A DNA stretch of 64,000 nucleotides from an uncultured Bacilli bacterium (lineage in GTDB: Bacteria > Bacillota_I > Bacilli_A > RF39 > UBA660), in NCBI GenBank assembly GCA_958413985.1, contig CATYVZ010000006.1, positions 26,326 through 90,325 on the forward strand, given 5' to 3'. The translations under genes and the position numbers were made by a program. The notes under the pieces are model-generated. The model saw nothing but the letters and a program-made list of their open reading frames with translations. It was not told the DNA's origin and made no database searches. Below are positions 1-9,984 of this stretch, piece by piece. Position 1 is the stretch's first letter, and every line of letters starts with the position of its first letter.

Positions 1-159
1 ACAAGTTAATATTTCTAAAAATAACCCCAATAATGTAACTATTAATAACTTACTATAAATAGTTGTTTCACTATTTTTTACTCTTTGTTTTGAAAAAAAC
101 ATAAATGACAAAATTAACAATATTAGTAATGAACTAATTGAAAAATACACACCCATCAT
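1..159 (-). CDS. N-terminus of a membrane protein, possibly a sensor kinase (partial)
   Basis: The minus strand opens with two ATG codons (159 and 156) and stays open for 53 codons to the window edge. The peptide has one hydrophobic helix (about residues 5-22), a basic segment with SKQRVKN, and the start of a second helix around LLIVTLLGLFLEIL. This pattern of short loop, basic patch and second helix resembles the membrane domain of GHKL/AgrC-type sensor kinases of Bacillota. That is an impression from pattern only, because no catalytic domain is inside the window. The ribosome binding site is weak (GTGGGTG). Confidence 0.45.
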   Translation of the reverse strand, partial: MMGVYFSISSLLILLILSFMFFSKQRVKNSETTIYSKLLIVTLLGLFLEILTC

Positions 160-207
160 AACACCCACTTATTAATAAAATTTAACATCATTTACTTATC
201 TCTAAAA

Positions 208-1926
208 TTATTTTTTTAGTGCCAATACTTTAGCTCTTTCTTCTGTTATAGTTTCACTATCTATTTGAGATAAATCTTTAGACTGATAATAAGATATATC
301 AACCTTTGAGTTACTCATTCTTTTTAACGGCTCATAAGAATATTCAATATATCCTGGTAACCAATTTTCACTTAAATTCTTTTTAACAAAAGATTTTAAT
401 TTCTTTTCGAATTGTTCTATATTTAAATTCTTATCATATAACGAAATGTGATAGCTAGGAATAAATTGTCTAATTTCATCAGGCACACCAGTTACTAGTA
501 CTTCTCTAACTTGAGGAAAAGACATAATCAAGTTTTCTAATTCCTCAGGATAAATATTTTCAATACCAGAGACAAAATTTCTTTTTTGTCTTCCTACATA
601 TTTGTATTCACCAGTTTCTGTATTTTGAATATAGTCCCCTAGATTACACCATTTTTTTCCATGTTCATCGTAAGAAATCACTTTTTTTGTTTCGTCAGGA
701 TTATTAAAGTAACCTAGCATTACAGATGGACCAGATACATAAAGCAATCCTTTTTCACCATTATTGACTTCTTTTTTTGTTTCTGGGTCAACTAATTTAA
801 TTTCTAAACACGATAAAGCTTGACCAATCGTTCCGGGCGTGTGTTTTTTACCATTATTAATCATAATAGATGACCAAGTTTCCGTAGCGCCTAATCCATC
901 ACCTAATACTGCATCACTTCCACATAACTTTAATGCTTCATTAATAGCTTTTTCGGTTGTCGCTTTTTTAGCTTCCCCACCTGATGTAGCATAATGCAAA
1001 TGAGATAATGAATCTTGTTTCAATCTACTGCTTGGAACGAAGTCATCTCCTTTTTTTTCGATCAATGAAACCCAATGCGGTGGACCACCTACTGCTGCAT
1101 TTGCTTTAGTCCTTACTAATTCATCATAAAAATCTTCTGGCTTAGCTTTCAATGTTAAAGCTAATTCCATGTTATTGCATAATGAATAATGCATAATCAT
1201 TCTACCATAAACCATATGGCCGATTGGAATATTACCTAAATGGATCATGCCCGGCTCAGCATCAAAAATGCCGTTCATACTTGCTACAACATGATTTAAG
1301 CCTTTTCCAGATAATTCTACACCTTTGTGAATCCCAGTCGAACCACCAGTGAACATTACATCAGTAACCTCATCATCTATATAGATACCTTTTTTAAAGT
1401 CAGTACCATCATCCTTTTTAATAATCGAATTTAAATTTGAATTTCTTGACAATTTAAAATTACCTTTTTTTAATTGTAAAATTTTATATCCTAATTTTAA
1501 TTTCATATCATTTACAGATTCTAATGGTGAATAAAGTATAGTCGAAAAATTTAAAGCCTTTTCATATTCCTTAAAATTACTATAACTCATATCGACAGAA
1601 ATAATCATTTTCGGATGCGTTAATTCGATATCTTTTCCTACTTTTATTTTATTATCGATAGGGCTTATACCTACCACTTCTGCACCTAATAAATCTAAAG
1701 CATATAACAAAAACACAGATTCAGGAGTATTTAAAGCGCAGACACCTATCATATCTCCTTGTCTAATTCCTCTTTGATATAATATTTTTGCATATTTATT
1801 TATCCTATCATGTAATTCTTCATAAGATATTTTTCTATCAAAAAAAGTTAATGCTGTATAATTCATATACTTGTCGTTATTGTTCAACAAAAAATTATAC
1901 TTTCTATCATTTGGATTTGCCACCAT
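208..1926 (-). CDS. AMP-forming acyl-CoA synthetase / adenylate-forming ligase
   Basis: This 572-residue protein belongs to the ANL adenylating superfamily, which activates a carboxylic acid as an acyl-adenylate and usually passes it to CoA. The phosphate-binding loop FTGGSTGIHKGVELS lies near residue 195. The GLGATETWS motif (near 346), NLGDYI and the hinge GRQKRNFVSG (near 445) follow, and NSKVD near residue 547 holds the C-terminal lysine expected for adenylation. The family is usually 500-570 residues, so it looks complete. The start is ATG after GGGGG. A TATAAT-like box lies near 1980-1985 on the minus strand. Substrate cannot be read from sequence. A fatty or aryl acid is likely, and no partner pathway gene is adjacent. 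Confidence 0.85.
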   Translation of the reverse strand: MVANPNDRKYNFLLNNNDKYMNYTALTFFDRKISYEELHDRINKYAKILYQRGIRQGDMIGVCALNTPESVFLLYALDLLGAEVVGISPIDNKIKVGKDIELTHPKMIISVDMSYSNFKEYEKALNFSTILYSPLESVNDMKLKLGYKILQLKKGNFKLSRNSNLNSIIKKDDGTDFKKGIYIDDEVTDVMFTGGSTGIHKGVELSGKGLNHVVASMNGIFDAEPGMIHLGNIPIGHMVYGRMIMHYSLCNNMELALTLKAKPEDFYDELVRTKANAAVGGPPHWVSLIEKKGDDFVPSSRLKQDSLSHLHYATSGGEAKKATTEKAINEALKLCGSDAVLGDGLGATETWSSIMINNGKKHTPGTIGQALSCLEIKLVDPETKKEVNNGEKGLLYVSGPSVMLGYFNNPDETKKVISYDEHGKKWCNLGDYIQNTETGEYKYVGRQKRNFVSGIENIYPEELENLIMSFPQVREVLVTGVPDEIRQFIPSYHISLYDKNLNIEQFEKKLKSFVKKNLSENWLPGYIEYSYEPLKRMSNSKVDISYYQSKDLSQIDSETITEERAKVLALKK

Positions 1927-2108
1927 ACAATTTTCCCCCTTTAATTAATATCAAAACTTCAATAGCGCTGCACGAAGTGATTATAACACAAAATTTTTTT
2001 TATGCTGGTTTTATGTTTGAAATAGGAAACCAAATGTTTTAACAAAAAAATAATTGTCTAAAACATATATTTTTATGTCTATTTTATTATAATCTTCAAA
2101 AGATTATC

Positions 2109-2134
2109 AAAAAAAAGACTATTCTAAAATAGCC
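2109..2134 (-). terminator. Rho-independent terminator after alaS
   Basis: On the minus strand GGCTATT-TTAG-AATAGTC forms a short stem (one G-U pair) followed by eight T. It overlaps the stop codon of alaS. Confidence 0.6.
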
Positions 2135-3870
2135 TTAATTCTTCTAACTCCTGCACTACTTGCTTCCTCTTTAACGATCTTAAACTTACCTAATTCACTG
2201 GTATTTTTCACATGTGGACCGCCACATAACTCTTTAGAAATATCACCAATGCTATAAACAGTTACAATATCTGGATACTTCTCGATAAACATGCATTCAG
2301 CTCCAGATTTTATCGCTTCTTCCTTGCCCATTTCTACAACAGTGACATCTAATCCTTCATCGATCCAATCATTGACTAATTGTTCTGTTTTTTGCTTTTC
2401 TTCATCAGTTAATTTATGGTCACATGAAAAATCGAAACGCATTCTTTCACTAGTAATATTACTTCCTTTTTGATGAATATTTTTATCGACGACAATTTTT
2501 AAAGCTGCATTTAACAAATGAGTAGCTGTGTGATATTTTATTTCTTTATCTGAATCACCAGCTAAGCCACCTTTAAATTTACCACTTGAAGCAGTACGTG
2601 ACAATTCCTGATGAGCTTTAAATTTCTCATTAAAACCTTCGATATCGACAACAATTCCTTTTTCATTAGCTAGTTCAACTGTCAATTCAATAGGAAAACC
2701 ATAAGTATCGTATAGTTTAAACGCTAAATCTTTATTTAGTGATTTTTCTTTTAAATTGTCAGTTATTTTTTCAAACTCTTTTAATCCTTTAGCTAAAGTG
2801 CGGTTAAACTTATTTTTTTCATTAGTCAAACCTTCTAAAATGACTTCTTTATTTTTAGTTAATTCAGAATAGTATTGTGCATATTTATCGATAATCATAT
2901 TAGCAATGATAACTTCCCAATTACTATTTTCATCAATCTCTAATTTTTTAGCATGTCGAATCGCACGTCTAATCAATCTTCTTAAAATATAACCTTGATC
3001 TGTATTAGAAGGTTTAATGCCAGCTTCATCACCTAATATAAAGACAGCCGTTCTGATATGGTCAGCAATTATTCTTATACTATTAGGATTTTCTTCATAT
3101 GTATATTTTGCTAATTGTTCGATCTTTTTAACAATATCTATCCATACACTTGATAGATAGTTGTCAGTAACACCTTCTAAAACAGCAACAACTCTTTCAT
3201 ATCCCATCCCAGTATCGACATTTTTTTGTGGTAGTTCAGTAATGTGACCATCGTTATCTTTATAAAACTCCATAAATACATTATTCCATATTTCGACCCA
3301 ACGTTCATCGTTTGGATCAAATTTAGCTGGTATTTCATCATTGCTTCGAAAATAAAATATTTCTGTATCTGGTCCGCAGGGCCCAGAATCGCCAGCAATC
3401 CAAAAATTATCTTCTTTTCCTAAATAGGCAATATGTTGATCACTTATTCCTAAACTTTTCCAAATGTCAGCAGAGACATCATCTTTAGGAATATTGCCTT
3501 CACCTTTAAAAACTGTTACCGCTAATCTTTCGACAGGTATTTTTAAAATCTTAGTTAAAAATTCAAAACTATATCCAATACTTTCTTTTTTAAAGTAATC
3601 TCCTAATGACCAATTACCCAACATCTCAAAAAAAGTATGGTGTGTCATATCGCCAACGCTGTCTAAATCGTTAGTTCGAATACATTTTTGATAGTCGACT
3701 AATCTTGTTCCATATGGATGTGGTCGTCCCATTAAATAAGGAATCAACGGTTGCATTCCCGCTGTATTAAATAAAACGGAAGGATCATTTTCAGGAACCA
3801 CCGGAGCTGAAGGGATCTGTTTGTGCCCTTTACTTATAAAAAAATCAATATATAAATCTTTAAGATTCAT
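2119..3870 (-). CDS. alaS: Alanine-tRNA ligase, short form without C-Ala domain
   Basis: Charges tRNA-Ala. The class II catalytic core is clear at the N-terminus (FNTAGMQPLIPYLMG, then HHTFFEMLGNWSLGDYF). The editing domain carries HTATHLLNAAL (HxxxH zinc ligands) and CGGPHVKNT. The protein stops a few residues later, after ASSAGVRRIKAILE. At 583 residues it lacks the C-terminal oligomerization/C-Ala region of the usual ~875-residue bacterial enzyme. I chose the ATG at 3870 over the upstream GTG at 3879 because GAGGGTGG then sits at a good distance. The gene overlaps the end of cmk by 11 bases, so the two are probably translationally coupled. Confidence 0.93.
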   Translation of the reverse strand: MNLKDLYIDFFISKGHKQIPSAPVVPENDPSVLFNTAGMQPLIPYLMGRPHPYGTRLVDYQKCIRTNDLDSVGDMTHHTFFEMLGNWSLGDYFKKESIGYSFEFLTKILKIPVERLAVTVFKGEGNIPKDDVSADIWKSLGISDQHIAYLGKEDNFWIAGDSGPCGPDTEIFYFRSNDEIPAKFDPNDERWVEIWNNVFMEFYKDNDGHITELPQKNVDTGMGYERVVAVLEGVTDNYLSSVWIDIVKKIEQLAKYTYEENPNSIRIIADHIRTAVFILGDEAGIKPSNTDQGYILRRLIRRAIRHAKKLEIDENSNWEVIIANMIIDKYAQYYSELTKNKEVILEGLTNEKNKFNRTLAKGLKEFEKITDNLKEKSLNKDLAFKLYDTYGFPIELTVELANEKGIVVDIEGFNEKFKAHQELSRTASSGKFKGGLAGDSDKEIKYHTATHLLNAALKIVVDKNIHQKGSNITSERMRFDFSCDHKLTDEEKQKTEQLVNDWIDEGLDVTVVEMGKEEAIKSGAECMFIEKYPDIVTVYSIGDISKELCGGPHVKNTSELGKFKIVKEEASSAGVRRIKAILE

Positions 3871-4519
3871 CTTTACCACCCTCTATAACTTTAGAAAATT
3901 CTGATACAACTTCTTCGATCGATAAATTAGTAGAATCAATATAAACTTGCTCACTAGTTCGTTTTAAAGCTCCAACCTCTTTATGCATATCGTTATAATC
4001 TCTAAATTTTATGTTTTCTAACACATCATCATAACTAATATCGATGCCTTTTTCTTTGTTTTGCAACATTCTTCTCGCAACCCTTTGTTCTAACGATGCA
4101 TCTAAATAAAACTTATATTGTGCGTCTGGAAAGACGACCGTAGTAATATCTCTGCCTTCCATGACAACATCGTAATTACTGGCCATTTTTCTTTGCAAAT
4201 CAACCATATTTTTTCTTACTTCAACGATACTTGAAATCGGTGAGACAATTTCTGTCACTGCCTTACTTCTAATTTCATCAGTTACATCTTCACCATTTAA
4301 ATAAACTTTATTATCCAAATCGATTCTAATATCGATCTTTCTAGATAATTTTATAATTGCTTCTTTATCATTTAAAGTTAAATTGTTTTTCAAACAAGCT
4401 AAAGCTACACAACGATAAGTTGCCCCTGTATCGATGTTTACTAAATTATACTTTTTCGATAATAGACTAGCTATGGTTCCTTTCCCACTGCCACAAGGAC
4501 CATCGATTGCTACTTTCAT
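3860..4519 (-). CDS. cmk: Cytidylate kinase
   Basis: Phosphorylates CMP and dCMP to the diphosphates in pyrimidine salvage and dNTP supply. The P-loop IDGPCGSGKGT is at residues 4-14. DTGATYR (about 31), EGRDITTVVFP (about 120) and the arginine-rich lid RVARR (about 147-151) are typical of the Cmk family. Its 219 residues match the normal length. It starts directly after the stop of the upstream kinase gene, with no spacer, and its end overlaps alaS. The three form one operon. Note that cmk in this group more often sits beside rpsA or der. Confidence 0.95.
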   Translation of the reverse strand: MKVAIDGPCGSGKGTIASLLSKKYNLVNIDTGATYRCVALACLKNNLTLNDKEAIIKLSRKIDIRIDLDNKVYLNGEDVTDEIRSKAVTEIVSPISSIVEVRKNMVDLQRKMASNYDVVMEGRDITTVVFPDAQYKFYLDASLEQRVARRMLQNKEKGIDISYDDVLENIKFRDYNDMHKEVGALKRTSEQVYIDSTNLSIEEVVSEFSKVIEGGKDES

Positions 4520-5056
4520 TTAAGAAACCTCCTTTAAAATATTTATAATCTGTTTTTTTGTTTCGTTAATATCATTATTGTAAACGACATAATCAAAACC
4601 TTGATAATCATCTAAATTAGTTTCAGTTATATGATTTTTCTGTTCTAACGTTAAATTATTATCATCCTTATTAATTCTAATAGTTATACAATCAAATAAA
4701 CTTTTAGGTATTTCTATTTCTTCGATCAATCGTGCATCAGTGATAATAATAATATCAAAGAAACAACTATAAACTTTAATGTCTTCAACTAACCTTCTAA
4801 TCAATAACTTATCGTCAATTTTTTTAACTAAATCTATTCCTAATGATTGTAATAAATCACGTGGTTTATCTTGCTCACTACCATCCCAAGTAGTTATTTT
4901 TTTGATATATTGTTTTAAGTAATAAGCATAAGATAACTGAATGCATTTTTTATCATGATAGTATTCTTCGATAAAGTCAGCTATTAAATTTTTACCACTT
5001 TTAGCTTTGCCAGATAAAATAAATATTTTAGGATTTCTATTATTATATTGCATCAT
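4520..5056 (-). CDS. P-loop kinase, deoxynucleoside-monophosphate-kinase-like
   Basis: A 178-residue P-loop protein with Walker A GKAKSGKN (residues 16-23) and a likely Walker B FDIIIITDAR (about 99-108), where DAR resembles the conserved acidic-arginine motif of dNMP kinase-like proteins. The segment SYAYYLKQYI also fits that fold. It lies immediately upstream of cmk, which supports a nucleotide role. The family call is from pattern only. Adenylate-kinase-like or phosphomevalonate-kinase-like assignments cannot be excluded. Confidence 0.6.
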   Translation of the reverse strand: MMQYNNRNPKIFILSGKAKSGKNLIADFIEEYYHDKKCIQLSYAYYLKQYIKKITTWDGSEQDKPRDLLQSLGIDLVKKIDDKLLIRRLVEDIKVYSCFFDIIIITDARLIEEIEIPKSLFDCITIRINKDDNNLTLEQKNHITETNLDDYQGFDYVVYNNDINETKKQIINILKEVS

Positions 5057-5108
5057 CGATCACCAAATATAGTATATCAAAAAATAAAACAAAATTAAAG
5101 AAAAAAGA

Positions 5109-6266
5109 CTAGCTTTCGCTATCTTTTTGAAAATTTAAGAAATCATATTTTTCATCAAAATAATTTACCAATTCCTTAATTGCACCAATGATCGGTGTCG
5201 ATAGAACCATACCGACGATCCCAAAGAAATAACCGAATACTAACAATCCCAAGATAATCGTCACTGGATTTAATTTAGTTGTTTTACTCATTATATATGG
5301 CTGTAACAAATTACCCTCGACAGCTTGAACGACAATTATGAAAATTAAAATAGCAATTCCAATCGTTGGTGATTGAGTAAGTCCTACTAATACAGCAGGA
5401 GCACCTCCAATATAAGGTCCTGCATAAGGAATAACATTAGTTATAGCACAAAATACAGCAAACAACAATGGTGCTTTTAAACCAATGATAGAAAAACCAA
5501 TCGCTGTAACGACAAAAATCACAGTACAATCGATTAAAGCTCCGTTGACAAATCTTTTTAATGGTTTATTGATAGCATTTAAACATTTCTTAGTTTCCTC
5601 GCGATGTCTTTTAGGAATTAACGTATACAAAGTATCAACATGTTTATCAAAATCAAGCAATAGATAAAAACCAATAATCAAACCGATAGCAAATGTACCG
5701 ATTCCAGAAAAAAGAGATTTTCCTAAATTAACGATAATTTCTGGTAATGAACTAGTTAAATTAGTGGCAATTAATTCTATTTTTTTAAATATTTCACTTT
5801 TAACAGCCATCGCATCAAAACTAGCTGTACCATCAAGTTTACTAAAAACATCATCGATCCATCCTGTAACAGATTCAAGTAATTTAGGAATTGTCGATGT
5901 AACAAAATCATTTATTTGTTCTGACAAAACAGGAATTAAAGCTATAATAACTAAAGAGATTATCCCTAAGAACAAAATATATGATAATGCTGCTGCTAGT
6001 CCACGTTTTAATCCTTTTTTATTTAAAAATTTTACAAATGGATCAAACAACCAAGCAATTACAATACCGATAAACAAAGGAGCCAATATTTTTAAAATTG
6101 TAAAAATAAACGGTAAAATTTGTACTTCTTTGATCAATTTTATAATATAGTAAGCTCCAATTACAATCAAAAGGATAACCAATATTTTTAAAATAATATG
6201 ACCCAATGAAACAAGATCATTTAATTTATTATAGTTTAAACCTTTATCGTCTTTTTTTTTCAACAT
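5109..6266 (-). CDS. AI-2E family transporter (membrane permease)
   Basis: A 385-residue polytopic membrane protein with about eight hydrophobic segments, a long extracytoplasmic loop (about 120-190), and the conserved tail region with ALIDCTVIF, NVIPYAGPYIGGAPA, EGNLLQPYIMSK and LNPVTIILGLLVFGYFFGIVGM, which are hallmarks of the PerM/YhhT/TqsA (AI-2E exporter) family. Members export diverse small molecules or act as Na+/H+ antiporters, so the substrate is unknown. ATG start after GGGGG. The gene is separate from the kinase genes downstream (about 50-base gap). Confidence 0.88.
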   Translation of the reverse strand: MLKKKDDKGLNYNKLNDLVSLGHIILKILVILLIVIGAYYIIKLIKEVQILPFIFTILKILAPLFIGIVIAWLFDPFVKFLNKKGLKRGLAAALSYILFLGIISLVIIALIPVLSEQINDFVTSTIPKLLESVTGWIDDVFSKLDGTASFDAMAVKSEIFKKIELIATNLTSSLPEIIVNLGKSLFSGIGTFAIGLIIGFYLLLDFDKHVDTLYTLIPKRHREETKKCLNAINKPLKRFVNGALIDCTVIFVVTAIGFSIIGLKAPLLFAVFCAITNVIPYAGPYIGGAPAVLVGLTQSPTIGIAILIFIIVVQAVEGNLLQPYIMSKTTKLNPVTIILGLLVFGYFFGIVGMVLSTPIIGAIKELVNYFDEKYDFLNFQKDSES

Positions 6267-6277
6267 ATAAATTCCCC

Positions 6278-6820
6278 CTATATGCTTAATAATTCTTTTT
6301 CTTTTAAAGCTAATTTTTCATCGATTATTTTATTATATTTGTTAATTAGTTCTTGAATTTCATCACAAGCATACTTTATGTCGTCTTCAGGGATCTCTAG
6401 CTTTTTGACATCGTTATTAGCTTCTTGGCGAATATTCCTTAAAGCTATTTTAGCGTCTTCAGCAATCGTTTTTGCCTGTTTAACATAATCCTTTCTTGTT
6501 TCTTCTGTCAAGGCCGGAATGTTTAAGATAATAATCTCACCATTATTATTTGGCGTAAGGCCAATATTAGCTTCATAGATCCCTTTTTCAATAGCATTTA
6601 AAGCACTTTTATCAAAAGGTTTAATCGCTAATTGTCTAGCTTCAGGAATCGAAATGTTCGCTAATTGTTTTAAAGGTGTATCGACACCATAATAATTAAC
6701 GACGACGCTATCTAAAATAGCTGGATTAGCACGACCTGCTCTAATATTTAGCAATCTTTTATCTAAGCTATCGATAGTCCCTTCCATTCTACTTTCAGTT
6801 TCTAATAAAATATCATCCAT
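6278..6820 (-). CDS. frr: Ribosome recycling factor
   Basis: With EF-G, splits the post-termination ribosome. The 180 residues show the family motifs: RMEGTIDSLDKRLLNIRAGRANPAILD at the start of the three-helix bundle, VNYYGVDTPLKQLANISIPEAR for the beta domain, and RKDYVKQAKTIAEDAKIALRNIRQEAN near the C-terminus. Length is close to the usual 185. It overlaps the end of rpe by 8 bases. pyrH, its usual neighbour, is absent here, so the position next to rpe is a rearrangement. Confidence 0.95.
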   Translation of the reverse strand: MDDILLETESRMEGTIDSLDKRLLNIRAGRANPAILDSVVVNYYGVDTPLKQLANISIPEARQLAIKPFDKSALNAIEKGIYEANIGLTPNNNGEIIILNIPALTEETRKDYVKQAKTIAEDAKIALRNIRQEANNDVKKLEIPEDDIKYACDEIQELINKYNKIIDEKLALKEKELLSI

Positions 6821-7439
6821 AAATTTTCTCCTTTATATTTTTAATCCTTTCTTCGTAGTCACCATTAGTAATATAACTACCTACTACAATTATATCAGCA
6901 TTTTTTACTAAATCAATAGTATCAATATTAATACCACCATCAACTTCGATTAAGAAATGGTCACCTATCTCCTTTAACTTGTTAATCTTATCTACTGCAC
7001 TTAAAAGAAATGATTGTCCACCAGTTCCCGGTTCGACACTCATAACCAGTACTAAATCGATATAAGGTAAAAATGGCTTAATTTGTTCAACAGTCGTCTT
7101 TGGTTTGATCGATAATCCAACTTTAATACCATATTGTTTAATATATTCGATCACCTTCATTATATCATAATTTGTTTCATAATGAAATGTAATATAATCT
7201 GGTTTTAAAGTTTGAAATTGATCGATATATTTATAAACATCATCCACCATTAAATGAACATCTAAAGGTTTATTATGATTGATCAAGTTCTTAATTTGTT
7301 CAATATCCCAAGTTTTATTTACGACAAAACGACCATCCATTATATCTAAATGAAGATAATCGATATCTGTTTTAGTTAACTTAGCAATGTTTTCTTTTAA
7401 ATTATCCTTGATCGATAAAAATGAAGCCGAAATTTTCAT
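6813..7439 (-). CDS. rpe: Ribulose-phosphate 3-epimerase
   Basis: Interconverts ribulose-5-phosphate and xylulose-5-phosphate in the pentose phosphate pathway. The TIM barrel of 208 residues shows ISASFLSIKDN (start), LHLDIMDGRFV with the metal-binding His and Asp, DVHLMV, ITFHYE, VLVMSVEPGTGGQ (phosphate loop) and EVDGGIN with the second catalytic Asp. It overlaps rsgA by 4 bases, matching the conserved prkC-rsgA-rpe order of Bacillota. Confidence 0.95.
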   Translation of the reverse strand: MKISASFLSIKDNLKENIAKLTKTDIDYLHLDIMDGRFVVNKTWDIEQIKNLINHNKPLDVHLMVDDVYKYIDQFQTLKPDYITFHYETNYDIMKVIEYIKQYGIKVGLSIKPKTTVEQIKPFLPYIDLVLVMSVEPGTGGQSFLLSAVDKINKLKEIGDHFLIEVDGGINIDTIDLVKNADIIVVGSYITNGDYEERIKNIKEKIYG

Positions 7440-8263
7440 ATTGTTTCCTTCCTTAAAAATTTAATGTAATTTTCATAACGTGAAGGCAAAATATCTTTAC
7501 CTAATCTTCTTTTAATTTCACAATCTTCCTCTTTGTCATGAAAGCAATCTTTATATGCACAATATTGACGGTAATTATTAAACTCCACAAAATTATCTTT
7601 AATATCTTCTTTAGTTAATTCTTTTAGTGAAAGAGAAGAAAAACCGGGAGTATCGGCACATAGGCCACCTAAAACAGATAATAATTCGACATGTCTAGTC
7701 GTATGCTTTCCCCTACCTAAAGCTTGTGAAATAACATTGGTTTTTAAATTTAAAGTGTTATCTAAAATGTTTAATAAAGTCGATTTGCCTGCTCCTGATT
7801 GACCAGCAAAGACTGTTATTTTATCTTTAAATATTTCTTTTATTTTGGGATCTTGATTATCGAAAACTTGATAACCAATTTTTTGATAATAATCTTTTAT
7901 TTTAGAAATTTGTTTACAATCATCTAGTAAATCTAATTTGGTAAAACAAATAAGCGGCCTGATGTTGTTTGCTTCGATTAAACAAAGTAACTTATCTAAT
8001 AAATACAAATCTAAATCTGGTTCTTTTACACTAACCACGATTAAAGACTGATCGATATTAGCAATCGGTGGTCTAATTAAACTATTGCGTCTTGGTTTAA
8101 CTTCTAAAATAATTTTTTTGTTCTCATCAAAAACCACATTGTCGCCAACTAGCAAGGTCGTTTTCATATTTCTAAACTTTCCCCTTGCCTGACACGTATA
8201 TTCTTTGTCTGATAAAACGGTAAAAGAATTGCTGATAATTTTGATTATCTTGCCTTCCATCAA
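7436..8263 (-). CDS. rsgA: Small ribosomal subunit biogenesis GTPase RsgA
   Basis: Checks late 30S maturation and is a (p)ppGpp target in relatives. The GTPase is circularly permuted: G4 (FTKLD, about residue 106) comes before G1 (GQSGAGKST, about 157) and G3 (DTPGF, about 200). An N-terminal OB fold and a C-terminal zinc site (CAYKDCFHDKEEDCEI, with C, C, H and C ligands) complete the family architecture. At 275 residues it is at the short end of the family. It overlaps prkC upstream and rpe downstream by 4 bases each. Confidence 0.95.
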   Translation of the reverse strand: MMEGKIIKIISNSFTVLSDKEYTCQARGKFRNMKTTLLVGDNVVFDENKKIILEVKPRRNSLIRPPIANIDQSLIVVSVKEPDLDLYLLDKLLCLIEANNIRPLICFTKLDLLDDCKQISKIKDYYQKIGYQVFDNQDPKIKEIFKDKITVFAGQSGAGKSTLLNILDNTLNLKTNVISQALGRGKHTTRHVELLSVLGGLCADTPGFSSLSLKELTKEDIKDNFVEFNNYRQYCAYKDCFHDKEEDCEIKRRLGKDILPSRYENYIKFLRKETI

Positions 8264-9984
8264 TCAATATCCTCAAGTGAATCTGATGTACCAATCGGTG
8301 TTTTCTCAGTAACTGTAATTGTCAAAGTAGAACCACTGATAACTTCTCCGGTTCGGTTTTGACTAATAATAGTGCCTGCTTCATATTCATCTCTTACTAC
8401 ATACTCAATATTTAAAGTAATATCGTTCTTTGCACAGAAATCACTTACTTCATCGACACTATAACCTTCTTGAACAAAATCAGGATACTCGATTGTGAAA
8501 ACAGCATAATATAGTACGATTGTATCACCTGGTTCTAGAACAGTTCCTTTCTTTGCACTTTGATCGATGACATCGAACTCTTTATATTTAAAGTTTTCTT
8601 GTTCTTCTTTTTCAACTTTTCTCTGTTCGACAATAACATTTAAGCCCGCATTTTTTAAATTAGCTTCGGCCGTTTTATAATTGATTCCAGAATAATCATC
8701 CATGGTTATATTATCGCTTTTTTTAGCAATGATGATCGTCACTTCAGTCCCTTCTTTAACTGTCCTTCCTACTTGTGGACTAGTTCCGATAACTTTACCA
8801 GCTTCGATATCGTCGGTTTCTCTTTCTTGAATTTCACTAGCTACTGATAGTCCATACTCTTTTAACTTAGCTTCGGCTTCAACTACTGTCAAATTATTAA
8901 CATCCGGTATTGTGACATCGGGTACGGCAACTAAACGTGGATAAATAATGACAAATAAACAAATCAAAGCAACTAATCCAGCACAGATTCCTCCTGTTAT
9001 CCATAAAGCTTTATCCTTGGTTCGTTTCTTTTCTTTTACTTTTGGCACTTCTAATTCCTCCTTCGCACTTTTATCTACCCGGTTTAAATTAGGCATCACT
9101 TTAGTTTCATCTAGATCGTTTTCAGCATATTTATAGACGAGTCTTTGTTGTTGTAAACCATCAGGAGTCAAAGCATTTTGAATATCGTCGTACATTTCTT
9201 TAGCTGAGTCATATCTATTTTTAGGATTCTTAGCACAAGCTTTCAAAACAATATTTTCAATCGATTGGGGAATATCAGGATTTTGTTTGCAGATTGAAGG
9301 AATTGGTTCTTTCATCTGTTTGATCGCAATTTCAACAGCATTATCGCCTTTAAAAGGCACCTTCCCAATTAATAACTCATACATTAAAATTCCTAAAGAA
9401 TAAATATCTGATTTGATCGTCGAACCACTGCCATTAGCCTGTTCTGGCGGTAAGTAGTGAACTGAACCCATTACAGAGTTGGTTTGGGTTAGTTCATTAC
9501 TATTTAAAGCCATCGCAATTCCAAAGTCCATGATCTTAACTTTACCATCTTCTAAAATCATGACATTCTGAGGTTTGATATCGCGATGAATAATATAACT
9601 ATCGTGAGCACACATAACCGCACTTAACAACTGAGTCATTATATCCATGACTTCCGGAAGGGTTAAAGCTCCTCTTTTTTTAACTAAACTTTTAAGCGTT
9701 TTACCACTTACATATTCCATGACAATGTAATATTGCCCATTGTCTTCACCAACATCATACATCTCGACGATATTAGGGTGATTTAATTTACTAGCAGACA
9801 AAGCCTCTCTTTGAAAACGTCTAACAAACTTTTCATCGTCAGCCAAATCACCTCTTAAAATTTTTACGGCAACTTGTCTATTTAAGATCGTATCTAAAGC
9901 TAAGTAAACATTAGCCATACCACCTTCACCGATCGTCTTAATAATTTGATATCTATCGTTTATCTTATCTCCTTTTGTAATCAT
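8260..9984 (-). CDS. prkC: Ser/Thr protein kinase with PASTA domains
   Basis: Membrane Hanks-type kinase that senses muropeptides or lipid II in relatives, and triggers spore germination in Bacillus. Kinase motifs: GEGGMANVYLA (about 18-28), catalytic lysine in VAVKIL, HRDIKPQN, DFGIA and GSVHYLPPEQA. One transmembrane helix lies near residues 327-350. Three extracellular PASTA-like repeats follow, beginning near VPDVTIPDVNN, ITMDDYSGIN and IEYPDFVQEG. It overlaps the phosphatase upstream by 4 bases, so kinase and phosphatase are made together. Confidence 0.95.
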   Translation of the reverse strand: MITKGDKINDRYQIIKTIGEGGMANVYLALDTILNRQVAVKILRGDLADDEKFVRRFQREALSASKLNHPNIVEMYDVGEDNGQYYIVMEYVSGKTLKSLVKKRGALTLPEVMDIMTQLLSAVMCAHDSYIIHRDIKPQNVMILEDGKVKIMDFGIAMALNSNELTQTNSVMGSVHYLPPEQANGSGSTIKSDIYSLGILMYELLIGKVPFKGDNAVEIAIKQMKEPIPSICKQNPDIPQSIENIVLKACAKNPKNRYDSAKEMYDDIQNALTPDGLQQQRLVYKYAENDLDETKVMPNLNRVDKSAKEELEVPKVKEKKRTKDKALWITGGICAGLVALICLFVIIYPRLVAVPDVTIPDVNNLTVVEAEAKLKEYGLSVASEIQERETDDIEAGKVIGTSPQVGRTVKEGTEVTIIIAKKSDNITMDDYSGINYKTAEANLKNAGLNVIVEQRKVEKEEQENFKYKEFDVIDQSAKKGTVLEPGDTIVLYYAVFTIEYPDFVQEGYSVDEVSDFCAKNDITLNIEYVVRDEYEAGTIISQNRTGEVISGSTLTITVTEKTPIGTSDSLEDID